The translations under genes and the position numbers were made by a program. The notes under the pieces were generated by a model that saw nothing but the letters and a program-made list of their open reading frames with translations, did no database searches and had not been told where the DNA came from. From positions 1 to 22,316 of the forward strand of contig QFQB01000024.1 of assembly GCA_003241475.1 (NCBI GenBank): a DNA stretch of 22,316 nt, given 5' to 3'. This stretch comes from Micavibrio aeruginosavorus. GTDB taxonomy: Bacteria; Pseudomonadota; Alphaproteobacteria; Micavibrionales; Micavibrionaceae. The first letter of the stretch is position 1. Every line of letters starts with the position of its first letter. Of this stretch, positions 20,580-22,316 are shown one piece after another.

Positions 20580-21785
20580 CTAAGCCTTTTTCAGTTTCTT
20601 TACGCCGCGTTTTTTTGAATTGCTGTAGTCTATTTGCGGCAAGGTGCGTACTTTGTTCGAAGCCATGTATTCAACCAGCGTTTTAACGGCATCTCCGACT
20701 TTCGGGCGGGGGATAGGGCGTTGGGCCAGTTTTTCCGCTTTGTAATGCGCCATGGCGCCCAAGGCTTCCATATGCAACGACTGACGTCCCAGATTGTTAA
20801 GAGGATACCACAGTGCGCGGTCGTGGGCGCGGAGCCACACGAATTGCGCCGGGGCCAGAACGCCGCCTTCCGTGCGTGCTGTATGAAGCCCGCGGATCAT
20901 GGCCGTGTTTTCCCATGCGTGTTCATTGCATTTGCGAAGAACGGATGAGGCAAGATTTACATTGCCGAGGATGGCGCGCGCTTCGCGTAGGAGCTTTTTG
21001 TCCTTGGAAAGGTTGAGACCTTTTTCGGACCAGCATTTTGCAAGGCGGCCAAGCATGACATCGGCATCTGCGCGTTTGCGCGAGGCTTTTAGGCAGCAGG
21101 ACGCGAGCAGAATTTGTTTATAGGGTGCCAGATTCTTCGCGCCTTTCCATCGTCCTCCCAATTGCTTAGAAAAAGCCTTGAGCGTAGCTTCTTCATCAAT
21201 TTTCTGATCCGCTACGGGGATTTCATTATAGACAATCCACTCTTCGGGGCTTAGGGCTTCGGCAAACATCGGCAACTCGGCCGGAACGTTTGCGCCAGGC
21301 GGGCGATGGGGCAATTTGGCAGGATTGAAATCAATGAACGGCGAGATGATCGGGAAGATATTCGCTTGTTTCTTGATAAGACCGTTCAAGTCGAACGTTT
21401 GGCGGTGTTCCGTTCCGGGTCCGCGGAACAAGGCCCAAAAAGCATAAAAAGCCGTAAGCACGCAGATCAGGATCATGTAAGGCTGCATGCTGACCGTAGA
21501 CAGGGCGCTCAATAGGTCGGAGTCAATGCGGTCTGCAGGGACGCCTTTGGCAATGTTCATGAGGGCTTTGTAATTGGTCGGCTCGCCGCGCCAATTGACC
21601 GTGTAATCATCACTCACAAAAAACGACATCAGCCACATTTCGCCGTAGCGGATCCAGCGGATGGTGCTCCGGATTTCCTCGGCCATTTTCCACCAGATAA
21701 GATAAGCGAGGGCAGCGAAAACACACAGAAGAATGCCCCAGCCCAGGGCCACTTCGCTTCCCGTTGATCTTTTACCGTCCGACAT
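20580..21785 (-). CDS. dotM: type IVB secretion coupling-complex protein DotM/IcmP
   Basis: 401 residues, close to Legionella DotM (about 380). Membrane helices lie at about 12-32 (VALGWGILLCVFAALAYLIW) and about 100-121 (MQPYMILICVLTAFYAFWAL), with a possible third around 46-57. The cytoplasmic domain has FDLNGLIKKQANIFPIISP, then the strongly diagnostic C-terminal block GLHTARTEGGVLAPAQFVWL, RAHDRALWYPLNNLGRQSLH, MEALGAMAHYKAEK and the terminal RPIPRPKV. Known role: DotM partners with DotL in the inner-membrane coupling complex and recognises acidic effector C-termini. It is the first gene of the minus-strand operon. No Shine-Dalgarno sequence is visible before ATG 21785, so initiation may be weak or the start may differ. 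The tail ends very basic (SKKRGVKKLKKA). Confidence 0.88.
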   Translation of the reverse strand: MSDGKRSTGSEVALGWGILLCVFAALAYLIWWKMAEEIRSTIRWIRYGEMWLMSFFVSDDYTVNWRGEPTNYKALMNIAKGVPADRIDSDLLSALSTVSMQPYMILICVLTAFYAFWALFRGPGTEHRQTFDLNGLIKKQANIFPIISPFIDFNPAKLPHRPPGANVPAELPMFAEALSPEEWIVYNEIPVADQKIDEEATLKAFSKQLGGRWKGAKNLAPYKQILLASCCLKASRKRADADVMLGRLAKCWSEKGLNLSKDKKLLREARAILGNVNLASSVLRKCNEHAWENTAMIRGLHTARTEGGVLAPAQFVWLRAHDRALWYPLNNLGRQSLHMEALGAMAHYKAEKLAQRPIPRPKVGDAVKTLVEYMASNKVRTLPQIDYSNSKKRGVKKLKKA

Positions 21786-21837
21786 GTGTTTTTATGCTTG
21801 AATCATTGTTAAGGCGAGATTGCGTTATCCATCTCTA

Positions 21838-21866
21838 ATTTAACAGAAATTATGGCTGTTTGACAA
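21838..21866 (-). promoter_or_regulatory. candidate promoter of the dotM operon
   Basis: On the minus strand TTGTCA (21866-21861) and TTAAAT (21843-21838) are separated by exactly 17 bp. The start would be near 21831, giving a leader of about 45 nt. Matches are 5/6 and 4/6 to consensus in AT-rich DNA, so confidence is limited. Confidence 0.35.
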
Positions 21867-21971
21867 AAAATAAAGCCTTTGGGGGCGAAGACAAAAAAAA
21901 GCTATGGTGCGAGGATATTATTTGCTAGAACTCGCTTGGTTTGGAACAAAAAGCCTTCAAATTCTCCGGAT

Positions 21972-21997
21972 GTTAACCATTATGTGAAATGGTTAAC
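21972..21997. repeat. 9-bp inverted repeat GTTAACCAT / ATGGTTAAC
   Basis: GTTAACCAT (21972-21980) and ATGGTTAAC (21989-21997) are perfect inverted repeats around TATGTGAA. The arms contain TTAACCAT, which resembles the CtrA half-site described in alphaproteobacteria. The repeat lies between the divergent dotM operon and the tRNA-Thr locus. It could be a regulator site or an RNA hairpin. Confidence 0.5.
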
Positions 21998-22010
21998 TTT
22001 TAGCGCCAGT

Positions 22011-22069
22011 GCCGGCGTAGCACAGCGGTAGTGTAGCGGTTTTGTAAACCGAAGGTCGGCGGTTCAAAT
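22011..22069 (+). pseudogene. 3'-truncated tRNA-Thr(TGT)-like copy
   Basis: These 59 bases match the first part of the intact tRNA-Thr downstream with only a few changes. They include the 5' acceptor strand GCCGGCG, D arm GCAC...GTGT, the identical anticodon arm with TGT, the variable loop AGGTC and the first T-arm strand GGCGG-TTCAAAT. The second T-stem strand, 3' acceptor strand and CCA are missing. The sequence continues ATGCTAAAAGT, which cannot pair with either. It therefore cannot mature as a normal tRNA. A 9-bp inverted repeat (21996-22004 and 22072-22080) frames it. Confidence 0.75.
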
Positions 22070-22115
22070 ATGCTAAAAGTCGCGGAATTCTGCGGTTTTC
22101 AGGATCTTTGAAATG

Positions 22116-22163
22116 TTGTGTTTTCCGTGTGCGTTCCAACACGGGTTGCAGTAGAAAACACAA
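22116..22163. repeat. inverted repeat between the two tRNA-Thr copies
   Basis: TTGTGTTTTC (22116-22125) and GAAAACACAA (22154-22163) are a perfect 10-bp inverted repeat. Inside it, CCGTGT (22125-22130) pairs with ACACGG (22139-22144). The nested stems predict a stable hairpin with an asymmetric internal loop. There is no T-run on the plus strand. Its role is unknown. Confidence 0.5.
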
Positions 22164-22191
22164 TATTGCATAAAGATCGTCTTATTGGTGA

Positions 22192-22266
22192 GCCGGCATA
22201 GCACAGCGGTAGTGCAGCGGTTTTGTAAACCGAAGGTCGGGAGTTCAATCCTCTCTGCCGGCACCA
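22192..22266 (+). tRNA. trnT: tRNA-Thr, anticodon TGT
   Basis: A complete cloverleaf of 75 nt with encoded CCA. The acceptor strands GCCGGCA and TGCCGGC pair over all 7 bp. The D stem is GCAC/GTGC. The anticodon loop TTTGTAA gives TGT, reading ACA threonine codons; the anticodon stem has one terminal G-A mismatch. The T arm is GGGAG-TTCAATC-CTCTC with one G-T pair, and the discriminator is A. It is followed by an AT-rich stretch to the window end. An antisense open frame over it is the well-known spurious ORF produced by tRNA-Thr genes. Confidence 0.95.
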
Positions 22267-22316
22267 TTTTTCAAATTGAAATTTTCTTCAATCATTTCAA
22301 TATTTTGACACAAAAG

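Noticed and set aside
22073..22267. Antisense 64-residue open frame with the ERIELPTFGLQNRC stretch
   Set aside because: It is read antisense through the tRNA-Thr gene; this peptide is a known annotation artefact of tRNA-Thr genes.
1..22316. CRISPR array, prophage or complete insertion sequence
   Set aside because: No regularly spaced direct repeats, phage structural genes, integrase or IS terminal repeats were found; the only transposase-like gene is the single RAYT homologue.

Overview
The window looks like an alphaproteobacterial chromosome segment around the replication-initiation region, with roughly balanced base composition. The evidence is the gene order mutM - small exported protein - rpsT - dnaA, followed by dnaN - recF - gyrB, together with the C-terminal GGM repeats of GroEL and the sequence style of DnaA, ArgRS and GyrB. 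Dot/Icm (type IVB) secretion genes on the right point to a host-associated, intracellular or predatory lineage. I cannot name the genus from sequence alone.

Left part (1-5500): the end of groES, then groEL with a bidirectional terminator. Next is a convergent XRE-type regulator with a C-terminal sensor-like domain, then a small charged protein of unknown function with its own terminator. A compact plus-strand run follows: a single-pass membrane protein, mutM (with an unusual zinc finger lacking one cysteine) and a small exported protein. rpsT comes next behind its own promoter, which carries a perfect DnaA box at the transcription start. The 519-bp gap before dnaA holds a rpsT terminator, an AT-rich tract and several DnaA-box-like sites, and is the best oriC candidate here.

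Centre (5998-16178): dnaA, then a three-gene overlapping cassette inserted between dnaA and dnaN. It comprises a 317-residue protein with distant methyltransferase-like features, a cytoplasmic avidin/streptavidin-family protein, and a class I amidotransferase-like protein of the BPL_N (biotin-protein-ligase N-terminal domain) type. dnaN, recF, gyrB and argS follow, with separate promoters before dnaN and gyrB. The pairing of an avidin fold with a BPL_N domain in one transcript is the strongest candidate for an undescribed system in this window.

Right part (16179-22316): genes on the minus strand. Read in their own direction they are dotM/icmP, a small single-pass membrane protein, dotL/icmO (the type IVB coupling ATPase) and a pilin-like single-pass protein. 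After these comes a REP-associated tyrosine transposase homologue whose two catalytic HUH histidines are both glutamine, and which appears to be expressed from a leaderless promoter. At the far right is an intact tRNA-Thr(TGT), preceded by a 3'-truncated tRNA-Thr copy framed by 9-bp inverted repeats.
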